Source of the DNA: Pseudomonadales bacterium
GTDB taxonomy: Bacteria; Pseudomonadota; Gammaproteobacteria; Pseudomonadales; Azotimanducaceae
Assembly: GCA_022827245.1 (NCBI GenBank)
Contig: JAJDTI010000066.1
Coordinates: forward strand, 1-45,608
Direction of reading: 5' to 3'
Length of the DNA stretch: 45,608 nucleotides
The notes beneath the pieces were generated by a model. The model made no database searches and was not told the DNA's origin. It worked only from the letters and a program-made list of their open reading frames with translations. Positions 1-9,487 of the stretch are shown piece after piece. The position numbers and the translations under genes are program-made. Within the stretch, counting starts at the first letter, position 1. Each line of letters begins with the position of its first letter.

Positions 1-1
1 G

Positions 2-934
2 CAACTCGCCCTGCCGTCCGTGCTCCAGCAGGACCGCATCGCCCTGGGGAACCTCGTCAACCGCATCGTGGCGTTCGACGAAGTCATCGGCTGCAGCGTC
101 TACACCGTGGACGGACGCACGCTGGCCTTCGCCGGCGAGGAAGCGAACCTGCCCGGGTTCCGCCACTACACCGCGCCCATCGCGGTCGAGGACACCCTGG
201 CCGGCTACGCCCGGGTGGTGCTGGTACGCGACCGCTTCATGCCGGGCACCGCCGACCTCGTGGTCGCCGCCTGGCCCGTGGTGCCGGCCGCGTTCGTCGT
301 CGCCGGCGCCATGGTGCTGCTGCGCCGCCGCGCCATGCGCGGGGAGCCGCCCCCGGCCCGCGACGCGGCGCAGGCGAGATTCGTGCTCGTTGCGAACCTG
401 TTCAACCACGGCAGCCTGCGCGAGATGCGCAAGAAGACCGTGCTCGCCCAGGCCCTGGAGCACGCGCTCGGGGTCGCCGACGCGCACGGGGGACGCGCCC
501 GGACGCTCCCCGGCGCCCGCATCCTGATCGGGTTCGAGGACCGCCCGGACGCGGACCGGGCCTTCGAGGTGATCGCCGCGGCGGTCGCCTTCGGACAGAG
601 CCTCGACACTCCGTCTTCCGGCGGTTACGCGGCGCCCCCACCGAGCTTCCGGTTCGGGCTGCACCTCGGAGAGGACGCCGAGGGCGCCGGTGCGGCGGAG
701 TCGGCCCACGTCTCCGACGCCGTGCTGCTGTCCGCCTTGGCGCCCGATGGCCGGCTCGCCATCAGCCAGGACGTCTTCGAGCGGATCGAGCGCCCCGAAC
801 GGCTGGAGATCGACGAGGCCTCCGACCTGTCGCAGGCCGCCCTGACCGGCACGACCCTCGGACGCTGCCGCATCGTGAACGCGGTGGCGGCCGCCCCGGC
901 ATCGGAGACGGACGCTACTTTCCGGCTGACGTGA
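2..934 (+). CDS. Partial membrane protein, AhpA/YtjB-like (5' end outside window)
   Basis: The frame is open from the window edge, so the N-terminus is missing; the first possible internal start is a GTG at 20. What remains is about 310 residues: a likely extracytoplasmic stretch (with a [11 protein letters not shown] segment), one hydrophobic membrane segment near residues 85-105 ([21 protein letters not shown]) followed by positive RRR, then a cytoplasmic part with no catalytic motif I recognise. The topology and its position convergent with parC resemble the AhpA/YtjB membrane proteins that lie near serB and parC in gammaproteobacteria. That assignment is inference from context and layout; sequence similarity to E. 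coli YtjB is weak by eye. The stop overlaps the end of parC by 20 bases on the opposite strand. Confidence 0.55.
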   Translation, partial: QLALPSVLQQDRIALGNLVNRIVAFDEVIGCSVYTVDGRTLAFAGEEANLPGFRHYTAPIAVEDTLAGYARVVLVRDRFMPGTADLVVAAWPVVPAAFVVAGAMVLLRRRAMRGEPPPARDAAQARFVLVANLFNHGSLREMRKKTVLAQALEHALGVADAHGGRARTLPGARILIGFEDRPDADRAFEVIAAAVAFGQSLDTPSSGGYAAPPPSFRFGLHLGEDAEGAGAAESAHVSDAVLLSALAPDGRLAISQDVFERIERPERLEIDEASDLSQAALTGTTLGRCRIVNAVAAAPASETDATFRLT

Positions 935-3212
935 CCGGCGGTTCCGGGCGCCCCTGGACCTCGAGGGACTCGACCCGCTGAAACCCCCGCGGCAGTTTGC
1001 GGCCCCGGCGCCCGCGCTCCCCGAGATACGCCGCGAGGTCCCGGAACCGCAGCCGCAGGTGGCGCGCTCCGGCCCGCACGATCAGGTGGTCCGTCTCCGC
1101 GATGGCCACCGCTCCCACCATGCGTTCCTCTCCCGCCCGATAGATGCGCGCGGGGATGTCGATGAGCTTGTTGCCCTTGCCGCGCGTCAGCACCGGCACG
1201 TCCGCGGCCGGGAACACCAGCAGCCGGCCCTGGTCCGTGGCCGCCGCGATCCGGCTCCTGCCGGAGGCCGCCGAGGGAGCCAGGGCCGTGCCGGTCTCCG
1301 GGACGTTGAGCGCGGCCTTGCCGGCGCGGTTCTTCGTCGCCATGTCGCCGACACGGGCGATGAAGCCGTACCCCGCGTCAGACGCTAGCAGGACGGTCGC
1401 GTCCGCGGTCGCCAGGAAGGGCGCCACGAAGCGCGCGCCTTCGGGTGGATTCAGGCGTCCCGTCAGGGGTTCGCCCTGGCCGCGCGAGGAAGGCAGTTCG
1501 TGCGCCGCGACGGAGTACGCCCGACCCGTGGAGTCGAAGAAGAGCAGGGTGTCGCTGGTCCGGCCGCGCGCCGCCGCCCCGAACGCGTCGCCGGACCGGT
1601 AGGACAGGGACTCCGGGTCGAGGCCGTGGCCCTTGGCCGACCGCACCCAGCCCTTCTCCGACAGGATGACGGTCACGGGCTCGTTGGAGATCAGGTCCTC
1701 CGCAGTGAATGCGCGGGCCGGCGCGGCCCCGACCAGTTCCGAGCGGCGGTCGTCGCCGTACGTCTCCGCGTCCTCCGTGAGCTCGCGCTTGATGAGCGTC
1801 TTCATCCGCGCCCGCGAGCCGAGCGTGCGGGTCAGGTCCTCGCGCTCCGCACCAAGCGAAGCCCGCTCCTCCTGCAGACGCGTCTCCTCGAGCCGCGCGA
1901 GCTGGCGCAGCCGCAGGTCGAGGATCGCGACCGCCTGTGCCGAAGTGAGCCCGAAACGTTCGATCAGGCGGGCCCGGGGTTCGTCCTCCTCGCGGATGAT
2001 CCGGATGACCTCGTCGAGGTTGCGGTATGCGATGAGGAGCCCGTCGAGGAGGTGCAGCCGGTCGTCGATGCGTTCGAGCCGGAAAGTGAGCCGTCGCCGG
2101 ACCGTCTCGCGGCGGAACTCCAGCCACTCGGAGAGCATCTCGACCAGGCCCAGGACCTTCGGTTTCTGGTCCAGGCCGATCACGTTGAAGTTGACCCGGT
2201 AGCTCCGCTCGAGGTCCGTGGACGCGAAGAGGTGGCTCATCAGCCGTTCCACGTCCACCCGGTTCGAACGCGGCACCAGGACGAGCCGCGTGGGCGTCTC
2301 GTGGTCCGACTCGTCGCGCAGGTCGACGAGCATGGGCAGCTTCCTGGCCTGCATCTGCTCGGCGACCTGCTCGAGCACCCGCGCCGGCGACACCTGGTAG
2401 GGCAGCGCCGTGATGACGATCTCCCCGTTCTCGACGACATGACGCGCCCGCGCGCGCACCGAGCCACGGCCGGTCTCGTAGGTCTCGAGAAGTTCCTCCG
2501 GGGGCGTGACGATGATCGCCTCGGTCGGGAAGTCGGGACCCCGCACGTGGTCCATGAGGTCGCGCGCACTGGCCCGCGGCTCGTCGAGCAGCCGGATGCA
2601 CGCGCTCGCGACCTCGCGCAGGTTGTGCGGGAGCACGTCGGTGGCCATGCCCACGGCAATGCCGGTGCTACCGTTCAGCAGGACCAGCGGCACCCGCGCC
2701 GGCAGGAGTTCCGGCTCGTCGATGGTGCCGTCGAAGTTCGGCGCGAAGTCGACCGTGCCCTGGTCGACTTCGGACAGCAGCAGTTCGGCGAATCGCGACA
2801 GCCGCGACTCCGTGTAGCGCATGGCCGCGAAAGACTTCGGGTCGTCGGGCGCACCCCAGTTGCCCTGTCCCTCGATGAGCGGATACCGGAACGAGAACGG
2901 CTGGGCCATCAGCACCATCGCCTCGTAGCAGGCGCTGTCGCCGTGGGGATGGAACTTGCCGAGGACGTCTCCGACCGTGCGCGCCGACTTGGCGAACTTG
3001 GCCGCCGCCGACAGGCCGAGTTCCGACATCGCGTAGACGATGCGCCGCTGTACCGGCTTCAGGCCGTCGCCGATGTGGGGCAGCGCCCGGTCGTTGATGA
3101 CGTACATCGAGTAGTCGAGGTACGCCTTCTCCGTGTACGCCCACAGGGGCATGACCTCGGCACCGTTGCCCGGCGCGCCGCCGTCCGGCGGCCCGGTCGT
3201 TCCGGCGCTCAC
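915..3212 (-). CDS. parC: DNA topoisomerase IV subunit A
   Basis: 765 residues, the usual length. With ParE it forms the A2B2 type II topoisomerase that decatenates daughter chromosomes. The N-terminal breakage-reunion domain carries the catalytic tyrosine in AAMRYTESR and the quinolone-determining stretch [12 protein letters not shown], which has the wild-type Ser and Glu at the positions mutated in resistant E. coli. The C-terminal part is the beta-pinwheel DNA-wrapping domain. GyrA is the alternative; partnership with an adjacent 636-residue ParE and the E. coli ParC-like QRDR support ParC. The start is a GTG that overlaps the parE stop as GTGA (3209-3212), so translation is probably coupled to parE. 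Confidence 0.95.
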   Translation of the reverse strand: MSAGTTGPPDGGAPGNGAEVMPLWAYTEKAYLDYSMYVINDRALPHIGDGLKPVQRRIVYAMSELGLSAAAKFAKSARTVGDVLGKFHPHGDSACYEAMVLMAQPFSFRYPLIEGQGNWGAPDDPKSFAAMRYTESRLSRFAELLLSEVDQGTVDFAPNFDGTIDEPELLPARVPLVLLNGSTGIAVGMATDVLPHNLREVASACIRLLDEPRASARDLMDHVRGPDFPTEAIIVTPPEELLETYETGRGSVRARARHVVENGEIVITALPYQVSPARVLEQVAEQMQARKLPMLVDLRDESDHETPTRLVLVPRSNRVDVERLMSHLFASTDLERSYRVNFNVIGLDQKPKVLGLVEMLSEWLEFRRETVRRRLTFRLERIDDRLHLLDGLLIAYRNLDEVIRIIREEDEPRARLIERFGLTSAQAVAILDLRLRQLARLEETRLQEERASLGAEREDLTRTLGSRARMKTLIKRELTEDAETYGDDRRSELVGAAPARAFTAEDLISNEPVTVILSEKGWVRSAKGHGLDPESLSYRSGDAFGAAARGRTSDTLLFFDSTGRAYSVAAHELPSSRGQGEPLTGRLNPPEGARFVAPFLATADATVLLASDAGYGFIARVGDMATKNRAGKAALNVPETGTALAPSAASGRSRIAAATDQGRLLVFPAADVPVLTRGKGNKLIDIPARIYRAGEERMVGAVAIAETDHLIVRAGARHLRLRFRDLAAYLGERGRRGRKLPRGFQRVESLEVQGRPEPPVTSAGK

Positions 3213-5119
3213 GCGAGCACCGCCTGGTCGCCCTTGCGTTCGAGCCAGCCGCGGCGGTCGGCCGCGCGTTTCCTCGCCAGCATCATGTCCATGATCTCCC
3301 GAGTCTTGTCCGCGGCGTCCATCGAGAGACGCACGAGGCGCCGCGTGTCGGGCGCCATCGTCGTCTCGCGCAACTGGACGGGATTCATCTCGCCGAGGCC
3401 CTTGAAGCGCTGCACCACGGGCTTGCCGCGCTTCTTCTCCGCGGCGATGCGGTCGAGCACGCCCTCCTTCTCCGCCTCGTCGAGGGCGTAGAACACTTCC
3501 TTGCCGACGTCGACCCGGTAGAGGGGCGGCATCGCGACGTACACGTGCCCCTCCTCCACAAGCGCCGGGAAGTGCCTGAGAAACAGCGCGCAGAGGAGCG
3601 TCGCTATGTGGGCGCCGTCGGAGTCGGCGTCGGCCAGGATGCAGACCTTCCCGTAGCGCAGGCCAGAGAGGTCGCGCGAGCCCGGCTCCACGCCGATGGC
3701 GAGCGAGATGTCATGCACCTCCCGGGACGCGAGCACCTCTCCGGCATCCACTTCCCAGGTGTTCAGGATCTTCCCGCGCAGCGGCATCACGGCCTGGAAC
3801 TCCCGGTCGCGGGCCTGCTTGGCCGAGCCGCCGGCGGAGTCTCCCTCGACCAGGAACAGCTCCGAGCGCCCGGCGTCCTGGCCGGAACAGTCCGTCAGCT
3901 TGCCCGGCAGCGCCGGCCCGGACGCGATCTTCTTGCGCGCCACCTTGCGGCTCGCCTGGGCGCGCTTCTGCGCGTTCGCGATGGCGAGTTCCGCGAGCTT
4001 CGACCCCTCGGCCGGGTGCTCGTTCAGCCAGAGACTGAACGCATCCTTCGACACGCCGCCGATGAACGTGGTCGCCTGCCGCGAGGAGAGACGCTCCTTG
4101 GTCTGCCCGCTGAACTGCGGGTCCGCGAGTTTCGCCGACAGCACGTAGGCACACCGGTCCCACAGGTCGTCCGCCACCAGCTTCAGCCCCCGCGGGACGA
4201 GGTCCCGGAACTCGCAGAACTCCCGCAGCGCCTCGATCAGCCCGCTGCGCAGGCCGTTGACGTGGGTCCCGCCCAGGGGCGTCGGAATCAGGTTGACGTA
4301 GCTCTCCGCCACCAAGTCGCCGCCCTTGGGCGCACCTTCTGGACACCACTGCAGCGCCCAGGCGACCGCCTCCCGGTTGCCCTCCGCGTCATGCACGAAC
4401 GGCTCCGCCGGAATCGGGTCGGGGGCGTCGCAGGTGTCGCCCAGGTACTGGGCCAGGCCCTCTTCGTAGTGCCAGGTCCAGCTCTCCGGCGCCTCTGTCT
4501 CGCGCTCTACCGACAGGCTTACGCGGAGCCCGGGGCACAGGACGGCCTTCGCGCGCAGGACGTGCCGGAGCTTCGGGAGGCTGACCCGGGGAGAGTCGAA
4601 GTAACCCGGGTCGGGCAGGAAGGTCACCCGGGTGCCGGTGTTCCGCTTGCCGACTTCGCCGACGGTCTCGAGCCGGGTCCTGCTGTGGCCGTGCTCGAAA
4701 CGCTGGCGATGCACCCCGCCGTCGCGCTTGACCTCCACCTCGAGCCACGTCGAGAGCGCGTTGACGACGGATACGCCCACGCCGTGCAGCCCGCCGGCGA
4801 AGCTGTAGTGCGCGTCGTCGAACTTGCCCCCGGAGTGGAGCTTCGTGAGGATCAGTTCGACGCCGGTGACCTGGTGCTCCGGGTGGACGTCTACCGGCAT
4901 GCCACGACCGTCGTCGATGACCTCGATCGCGCCGTCCGCGCGCACCGTCACCTCGACTTCCCGGGCGTACCCGGCGAGGGCCTCGTCGACCGCGTTGTCG
5001 ACGACCTCCTGGACGAGGTGGTTGGGGCGGGCCGTGTCCGTGTACATGCCGGGGCGGCGGCGCACGGGGTCGAGCCCGGAGAGGACCTGGATGGATTCGG
5101 CGGAATAGGCGTTGGGCAT
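3209..5119 (-). CDS. parE: DNA topoisomerase IV subunit B
   Basis: 636 residues. ATPase subunit of topoisomerase IV. The GHKL domain shows [11 protein letters not shown] and [14 protein letters not shown]; the Toprim part shows the [11 protein letters not shown] and DADSDGAH metal-binding motifs. The length lacks the large insertion of enterobacterial GyrB, as expected for ParE. The frame is open for another 360 bases upstream, but that part overlaps cpdA and reads as low-complexity Arg/Ser. The ATG at 5119 begins [22 protein letters not shown], matching the family start. It lies 4 bases downstream of the cpdA stop and just after a strong hairpin (5139-5160). The esterase gene yqiA, which sits between parE and cpdA in E. 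coli, is absent. Confidence 0.95.
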   Translation of the reverse strand: MPNAYSAESIQVLSGLDPVRRRPGMYTDTARPNHLVQEVVDNAVDEALAGYAREVEVTVRADGAIEVIDDGRGMPVDVHPEHQVTGVELILTKLHSGGKFDDAHYSFAGGLHGVGVSVVNALSTWLEVEVKRDGGVHRQRFEHGHSRTRLETVGEVGKRNTGTRVTFLPDPGYFDSPRVSLPKLRHVLRAKAVLCPGLRVSLSVERETEAPESWTWHYEEGLAQYLGDTCDAPDPIPAEPFVHDAEGNREAVAWALQWCPEGAPKGGDLVAESYVNLIPTPLGGTHVNGLRSGLIEALREFCEFRDLVPRGLKLVADDLWDRCAYVLSAKLADPQFSGQTKERLSSRQATTFIGGVSKDAFSLWLNEHPAEGSKLAELAIANAQKRAQASRKVARKKIASGPALPGKLTDCSGQDAGRSELFLVEGDSAGGSAKQARDREFQAVMPLRGKILNTWEVDAGEVLASREVHDISLAIGVEPGSRDLSGLRYGKVCILADADSDGAHIATLLCALFLRHFPALVEEGHVYVAMPPLYRVDVGKEVFYALDEAEKEGVLDRIAAEKKRGKPVVQRFKGLGEMNPVQLRETTMAPDTRRLVRLSMDAADKTREIMDMMLARKRAADRRGWLERKGDQAVLA

Positions 5120-5123
5120 GAAC

Positions 5124-5900
5124 TCAGGCGTGGTTGGAGCCGGCGCCCGAAGGCGCCGGCCGGGACGGCAGACGGCCGACACGCGTCTCGATGGCGCCGT
5201 CGGCGTGCAGGGTGAGCCAGCGCCACCCGGGCGCGGCATCGTCGAGGGTGAAGCGTTCCGAGCCCGGCGCGAACTGGAAGCACGTCGAGGGGGAAGCCAG
5301 GATACGAAGGCGTCCCACGCGCTGGTCAACCTCCTGGTGGACGTGTCCGCCAAGGTATCCCCGCACCCGGTCGCACTCGCCGAGCAACCCGAGCAAGGCG
5401 TCCGCGTTGGCGATCCGGTGCTCGTCGAGCCAGGGCGCGCCGACGTCGACCGGGCAGTGGTGACCGACCACCAGCGCATGGCGGCCGGCCGACCCCGCCG
5501 CGGACAGCGCCTCCTCCAGGCGACGCAGCTCGCCCTCGCCGACCACGCCGTCCACCCGGTGGTCGATGTGCGTATCCACGCCGAGCACGTCCCATGCGCC
5601 GAGGCGCAGGGGCCGCGTGGGAAGGATCCCGAGAAAGGGCTCGCCCAGGTCGTGATTGCCCGGCACGCAGAGGCACGGGCCCGCGAACCGGGACTGCACG
5701 GTTTCCAGGAAACGGCGGTAGGTGGCCACCTCGCCCACCTGCGCGAGGTCCCCCGAGGCGATCAGCGCATCCGGCGTCCCCTCGCGGAACGCGTGGTCGA
5801 GGACGGCGTCGAGGGTGTCTTGGGTGCGGACGCCGAGGAGCGATTCGTCCGGCGCCGGAAACAGGTGCGTGTCGGTGACCTGCAGTACTTTCAGCGTCAT
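5124..5900 (-). CDS. cpdA: 3',5'-cyclic AMP phosphodiesterase
   Basis: 258 residues, a class III cyclic nucleotide phosphodiesterase of the calcineurin-like metallophosphoesterase fold, which hydrolyses cAMP to AMP in the cytoplasm. All metal-ligand motifs are visible in order: D10 and H12 in VTDTHLF, ASGDLAQ, PGNHDL, GHHCP and GGHVHQE. The position next to parE and a DUF1249 (YqiB) gene, with tolC divergent, is the conserved gammaproteobacterial cpdA neighbourhood. The C-terminal codons form a GC-rich inverted repeat (see 5139-5160). Confidence 0.92.
   Translation of the reverse strand: MTLKVLQVTDTHLFPAPDESLLGVRTQDTLDAVLDHAFREGTPDALIASGDLAQVGEVATYRRFLETVQSRFAGPCLCVPGNHDLGEPFLGILPTRPLRLGAWDVLGVDTHIDHRVDGVVGEGELRRLEEALSAAGSAGRHALVVGHHCPVDVGAPWLDEHRIANADALLGLLGECDRVRGYLGGHVHQEVDQRVGRLRILASPSTCFQFAPGSERFTLDDAAPGWRWLTLHADGAIETRVGRLPSRPAPSGAGSNHA
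5139..5160 (-). promoter_or_regulatory. Strong UUCG-capped RNA hairpin at the cpdA/parE junction
   Basis: On the transcribed minus strand a perfect 9-bp stem (GCCGGCGCC / GGCGCCGGC) encloses a TTCG loop, giving the exceptionally stable C(UUCG)G tetraloop. It lies in the last codons of cpdA, 13 bases before its stop and about 20 bases before the parE ATG. No T-tract follows, so it is not a standard intrinsic terminator. A role as an mRNA stability or processing element that separates cpdA from parE expression is inference. Confidence 0.5.
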
Positions 5901-5978
5901 TCAGCGCCCGGCAGGGGTGCGACGGGGAGGCTGCCGAACCGGCGAAAGAGTCGTCCGGACCGCCGGCGGCCGCGTGCG

Positions 5979-6473
5979 TCAGGCAACGATCGGCTGCTCG
6001 CTCGAGACGCCATGCTCCAGGCAGACGCCGAGGAACTCGCCCAGGAAGCGGTTGACCTGGGCCTTCTCGTCGGGATGCCGCATGCGCGCGTTCGGATACT
6101 CGTACACGGCGTGAAAGCCGCGCTGGTTCTGGTATTCAATGACTTCCGCGGCCTTCGCATCGTGGTAGATGCGGATCGAGAGCCGGGTCTCCGCGAGGCC
6201 CGGGATTTCCTGCCCCGAGCCCTGTCCCGAGTCGTGTCCCGAGTCGTGCCCAGAGGCCGGCGGCGGATCCTGGACGATGTTGACCACGGTGGTGTAGGGG
6301 CAGCGTTGGGCGACCTCGAAGCGCACCTTCGGTTCGCTCTCCCCGAGGCGCAGGCTGAACGTGCGCCGGTCGGCGTCGGGGAGATCGGGGAGCAGCCGCA
6401 TCAGCCGGGCGTAGTTCGCCTCGCACTCCGCGATGTGCGCACCGAGATCGATGTTGTACCGCCGCCGCTTCAC
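5979..6473 (-). CDS. DUF1249 (YqiB-like) protein
   Basis: 164 residues from the chosen GTG. The start is set by the family N-terminus (KRRRYN...H..ECEANYARLMRLLP, compare E. coli YqiB MKRYTPD...LCEMNFSQLRRLLP) and by an AAGAGG Shine-Dalgarno about 5 bases upstream; the open frame continues to 6632 but that extension is not family-like. Conserved parts are visible: YTTVVNI, RIYHDAKAAEV and the YEYPN...DEKAQVNRFLGEFL ending. Function is unknown; the gene travels with cpdA and tolC in gammaproteobacteria. Oddity: a Gly/Ser/His/Asp tandem-repeat insertion (6211-6258) sits in the middle of the domain. No gene was seen in the 78 bases before cpdA. Confidence 0.88.
   Translation of the reverse strand: MKRRRYNIDLGAHIAECEANYARLMRLLPDLPDADRRTFSLRLGESEPKVRFEVAQRCPYTTVVNIVQDPPPASGHDSGHDSGQGSGQEIPGLAETRLSIRIYHDAKAAEVIEYQNQRGFHAVYEYPNARMRHPDEKAQVNRFLGEFLGVCLEHGVSSEQPIVA
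6211..6258 (-). repeat. 12-bp tandem repeats inside the DUF1249 gene
   Basis: Two exact copies of tgtcccgagtcg (6223-6234, 6235-6246) are flanked by two imperfect copies (6211-6222, 6247-6258). Being in frame, they encode a GHDS/GHDS/GQGS-type linker. The expansion falls between two conserved blocks of the protein, in a place where E. coli YqiB has only a short loop. Confidence 0.8.
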
Positions 6474-6741
6474 AGGACCTCTTGCCGATTCTCCCTTGCC
6501 GGAACACCGTTGCGAGCCAGCTATCCCAACCCGAACCGGGGAGAGTTTACCCAGACCGGCGCGACGAATAAAACGGCTTCGGCCGTAGAAGGGGCATGGC
6601 CAGCCACGCAACACCGATGCAACGCTCGACACGCGCCGAACCGACCACCGAACGGGCGCCCCACGCGACAGTCCCCGAGGCGACTTTGGTAGACTGCCCG
6701 CTCCCCCGACGGCTCTCGCTCAAGTCGCGCAAAAGGTACTC

Positions 6742-8184
6742 GTGGACATGAAGAACCCTGCCCCGCAGCCGCCGCCCGCGGCCCGGCCGCGCACGACGCA
6801 CACGCCCTGGCGGCTCCCCTGGCGGTTCAGTGTCGCCATCGGCATCTTCGCGTGGCTGACGGCCGCTCCGAACGCCGCCGCGGACAGCATCCAGGCGCTC
6901 TACGAGGCGGCCAAGGCGAACGACCCGATACTGGGTGGGGTCTACGCAAGCTACCAGTCGCGCAAGACCCAGGTCACGCTCGCCCGCTCCCAGCTCCTTC
7001 CCAGCATCGAACTGAACGGGTCGAAGAACGAGAGCCGGCAGGAGCACACCCTCGCGCCAAACTTCGGCGGCATGACCGTCGTGGACAACTCCGGGAGCCA
7101 GCGGTGGTCCGTGGACCTCAGCCAGACGGTCTTCGACGCGCAACGCTGGTTCGACTTCCGCAGCGCACAGGCCCAGGGGGCCCAGGCGGACCACGACCTG
7201 GCCAATGCCGAACAGGACCTCATCGTCCGCGTGTCCTCGGCCTACCTCAACGTGCTGCGCGCACAGGCGCTCCTCGAGGCGGCGCAGGCCGAAGAGGAAG
7301 CGGTGGCGCGCCAGATGGAGCAGGTGCAGCAGCGGTTCGACGTCGGCCTCGTCGCGATCACGGACGTGCTCGAGGCCACCGCCGCCCACGATGCCGCGGT
7401 GGTCCGGCGGATCCAGGCCGAGGGCGACCATGACGTCTTCTTCGAGACGCTGCGCACGCTCACCGGCGTCGCCCATTCCGAGGTCGACCGGCTGGACAGC
7501 GCCCTGCCCATCGTCGACCCCGAGCCGATGGACGAATCCCAGTGGGTCGAGGCAGCGCTCTCCTCCAACCCGACCGTCCTTGCAGCGCGGGAGGCACTGA
7601 AGGCGGCCGAACGCTCGCGGCGCGCGACCCTCGGTCGGCTCCTGCCCACGGTGGATCTCTCCATCTCGCACGGTTCGTCGCAGCTCGACCCGGGCGGGCT
7701 GGGTTTCGCGAGAGAGAGCGAGGGACAGACCTACGCCCTCCGCTTCAACATGCCGCTCTACCACCCGGCCATCGTTCCGGGCATCAGGGACCTCGGCTAC
7801 CGGGTCGAGCAGGCCCGCCAGGGCGTCCTGGAACGGGAGGTCACGGTCACCCGCGACACGCGCAACCTGTTCCGCGCCGTCGCGACCGACGTGGTGCGGG
7901 TGAAGGCCCGCATCCGCGCGATCAAGTCGGCCGAGTCCGCCCTCGAAGCCACCCAGACCGGCTACGAGGTCGGCACCCGCAACATCGTCGACGTGCTGCA
8001 GGCCCAGCAACGCCTCTTTGCCTCCCAGTTCGACTATGCGGACTCCCGCTACAACTACGTGCTCGACCTGCTCCGGCTCAAGCAGAGTTCCGGAACCCTG
8101 AACGAGTCGGACGTCCTGCAGCTCTCCGCCTTCAGCGACGCGGAGAACCCGGTCGTGCGCGTGCTCGGCCTGTCGGGACGTTAG
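6742..8184 (+). CDS. tolC: TolC-family outer membrane channel protein
   Basis: 480 residues. Forms the trimeric outer-membrane/periplasmic exit duct for tripartite efflux pumps and type I secretion. The long N-region ends in a hydrophobic signal peptide (FSVAIGIFAWLTAAPNAAA, cleavage likely near residue 47). Two OEP repeats follow, with the typical openings IQALYEAAKANDPIL and, in the second half, WVEAALSSNPTVLAAREALKAAE, and the late GYEVGTRNIVDVLQAQQRLF motif. The GTG at 6742 has AAAAGG 5 bases upstream; an ATG two codons later is also possible. It is divergent from the DUF1249-cpdA-parE-parC series; the 268-base spacer should hold both promoters, but I see no convincing -35/-10 pair. Confidence 0.93.
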   Translation: MDMKNPAPQPPPAARPRTTHTPWRLPWRFSVAIGIFAWLTAAPNAAADSIQALYEAAKANDPILGGVYASYQSRKTQVTLARSQLLPSIELNGSKNESRQEHTLAPNFGGMTVVDNSGSQRWSVDLSQTVFDAQRWFDFRSAQAQGAQADHDLANAEQDLIVRVSSAYLNVLRAQALLEAAQAEEEAVARQMEQVQQRFDVGLVAITDVLEATAAHDAAVVRRIQAEGDHDVFFETLRTLTGVAHSEVDRLDSALPIVDPEPMDESQWVEAALSSNPTVLAAREALKAAERSRRATLGRLLPTVDLSISHGSSQLDPGGLGFARESEGQTYALRFNMPLYHPAIVPGIRDLGYRVEQARQGVLEREVTVTRDTRNLFRAVATDVVRVKARIRAIKSAESALEATQTGYEVGTRNIVDVLQAQQRLFASQFDYADSRYNYVLDLLRLKQSSGTLNESDVLQLSAFSDAENPVVRVLGLSGR

Positions 8185-8203
8185 TCCGCACAAGAGCCTG
8201 CAC

Positions 8204-8701
8204 ATGCCGCACATGACCCCCGCGGAGCGCGACGCCTTCCTCGACACCCGGGGCGTGCTGATGCGTATCGGCTGCGTGCGTCCGGACGGCAGTCCCCTGG
8301 TCACGCCCATCTGGTTCATCCACCGGGACGGCGCCATCTGGTTCACGCCGCGGGCGCGATCCGAGTGGTTCGCCTGCCTGCGCGCGGACCCGCGGGTGTC
8401 GCTCAGCATCGACGAGGCGTCCCAGCCCTACCGCAAGCTCGTCGTCGACGGGGCGGCCGAACTCGTCCACGACGTGGGCGAGGACGACGTCTGGCGCGAC
8501 CTCTACCGCGACATCGCGCGCCGCTACATCGATGACGACGCGGCGGAGGACTACATCCAGCGCACGATCCGCGAGCCCCGGGGCCTGTATCGCGTCCGGC
8601 TCGCGGAGGCGCGGGTGCGCAACTGGCGCATGCCCGTGCCGGGCGAACCCGTCGAGGGCATCTGGCACGACCGGTACTACGTCGGGGAAGGCAACAAGTA
8701 G
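8204..8701 (+). CDS. Pyridoxamine 5'-phosphate oxidase-fold (FMN/F420 split-barrel) protein
   Basis: 165 residues. The opening (LMRIGCVRPDGSPLVTPIWFIHRDGAIWFTPRARS) is the signature of the split beta-barrel family: a small-molecule or flavin-binding barrel whose members include PNP oxidases, FMN- and F420-dependent reductases and general-stress proteins. No residue set allows the substrate to be named, and it is too short and too divergent to be PdxH itself. The ATG is 19 bases after the tolC stop, so it may be co-transcribed with tolC. The Trp at the end of WFIHRDG and the Arg-rich RARSEWFACLRADPRV segment are the usual cofactor-phosphate region. Confidence 0.8.
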   Translation: MPHMTPAERDAFLDTRGVLMRIGCVRPDGSPLVTPIWFIHRDGAIWFTPRARSEWFACLRADPRVSLSIDEASQPYRKLVVDGAAELVHDVGEDDVWRDLYRDIARRYIDDDAAEDYIQRTIREPRGLYRVRLAEARVRNWRMPVPGEPVEGIWHDRYYVGEGNK

Positions 8702-8745
8702 CAGCGGGCGGCCCTCCGGCCTCCCCCCGAAGCTGGGCTCCCACC

Positions 8746-9447
8746 TTGACCACGCCCGAGCTGCACCTCGAGACCCTGTTCCGCATCGACCCGCGCGGAC
8801 GCATCACCGGCACGCGGGAACCCGACTCGAGGCGCGGTCCCGTGTTCAAGCTCGTGCGCGGACCGACGCATTGTGTGTGGGCGGTACGGGCCGACACGCC
8901 AGCCCGGGTGGCGGCCGCATTGCACGACCTCGCCACCGAGGAGCGCCCGGGCGATGATCCCCGCCTTCCGCCGCTGCACGCAGACCGCTACCGTGCGCTG
9001 GCGGGCGAAGCGGTCGAATCCGGTCCCGCCTTCGCCTTTCCGGACGCCCTTCCGGAGGCCCGCGGGGTCGTTTTCCTCGACACCGTCGACCGGCTCGTCA
9101 GGCACTTTCCCGACTGGAGCCAGGCGGAGATGCCCGGACGCGCCCCGATCGCTGCCGTGGAACGCGACGGACACGCGGTCAGCGTCTGCTGTTGCGCCCG
9201 GCGGTCCGACGAGGCGGCCGAAGCGGGCCTCGACACCGCGGCCGCGTTTCGGCGCGCCGGCCTCGGAGCGCGCGTCACCGCGGCCTGGGCGACAGCGGTC
9301 CGCGCCTCGGGCCGGGTGCCGGTGTACAGCACGTCCTGGACCAACACCGCCTCGCTCGCGGTGGCAGCGAGGCTGAAGCTCGTCGTCTACGCCAACGCAT
9401 GGAGCTTCAGCGACGGGCGCGAGAGGATGCCCGCGTACTCCGGCTGA
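8746..9447 (+). CDS. GNAT-family N-acetyltransferase
   Basis: 233 residues from a TTG start. The C-terminal half has the GNAT fold order: a substrate-sensing strand (APIAAVERDGHAVSVCCCARRS), a helix with acetyl-CoA loop-like residues (AAFRRAGLGARVTAAWATAVRASGRVPVYS) and the end strand TSWTNTASLAVAARLKLVVYAN, which matches the usual 'N..S..la.klGf' ending. The N-terminal half is a less conserved variable region. The substrate is unknown. It follows the split-barrel gene by 44 bases and converges on waaA. Confidence 0.75.
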   Translation: MTTPELHLETLFRIDPRGRITGTREPDSRRGPVFKLVRGPTHCVWAVRADTPARVAAALHDLATEERPGDDPRLPPLHADRYRALAGEAVESGPAFAFPDALPEARGVVFLDTVDRLVRHFPDWSQAEMPGRAPIAAVERDGHAVSVCCCARRSDEAAEAGLDTAAAFRRAGLGARVTAAWATAVRASGRVPVYSTSWTNTASLAVAARLKLVVYANAWSFSDGRERMPAYSG

Positions 9448-9487
9448 ACGATCCCGGCAGGAGCAGCCGCGCGGCCCGGCGCCCCCC

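Noticed and set aside
1500-3491. Long open frame (663 codons) antisense to parC and parE
   Set aside because: In high-GC DNA the antisense frames lack stops; the product is an Arg/Pro/Gly/Asp-rich shadow with no motif. The same holds for 3545-5215, 36442-39807, 40539-43202 and 18277-20196.
5139-5160. Intrinsic terminator after cpdA
   Set aside because: No T-run follows and parE starts 20 bases later in the same direction.
6547-8409. 620-codon frame antisense to tolC
   Set aside because: It covers the whole tolC gene and its promoter region, has no domain, and tolC carries clear signal peptide and OEP repeats.
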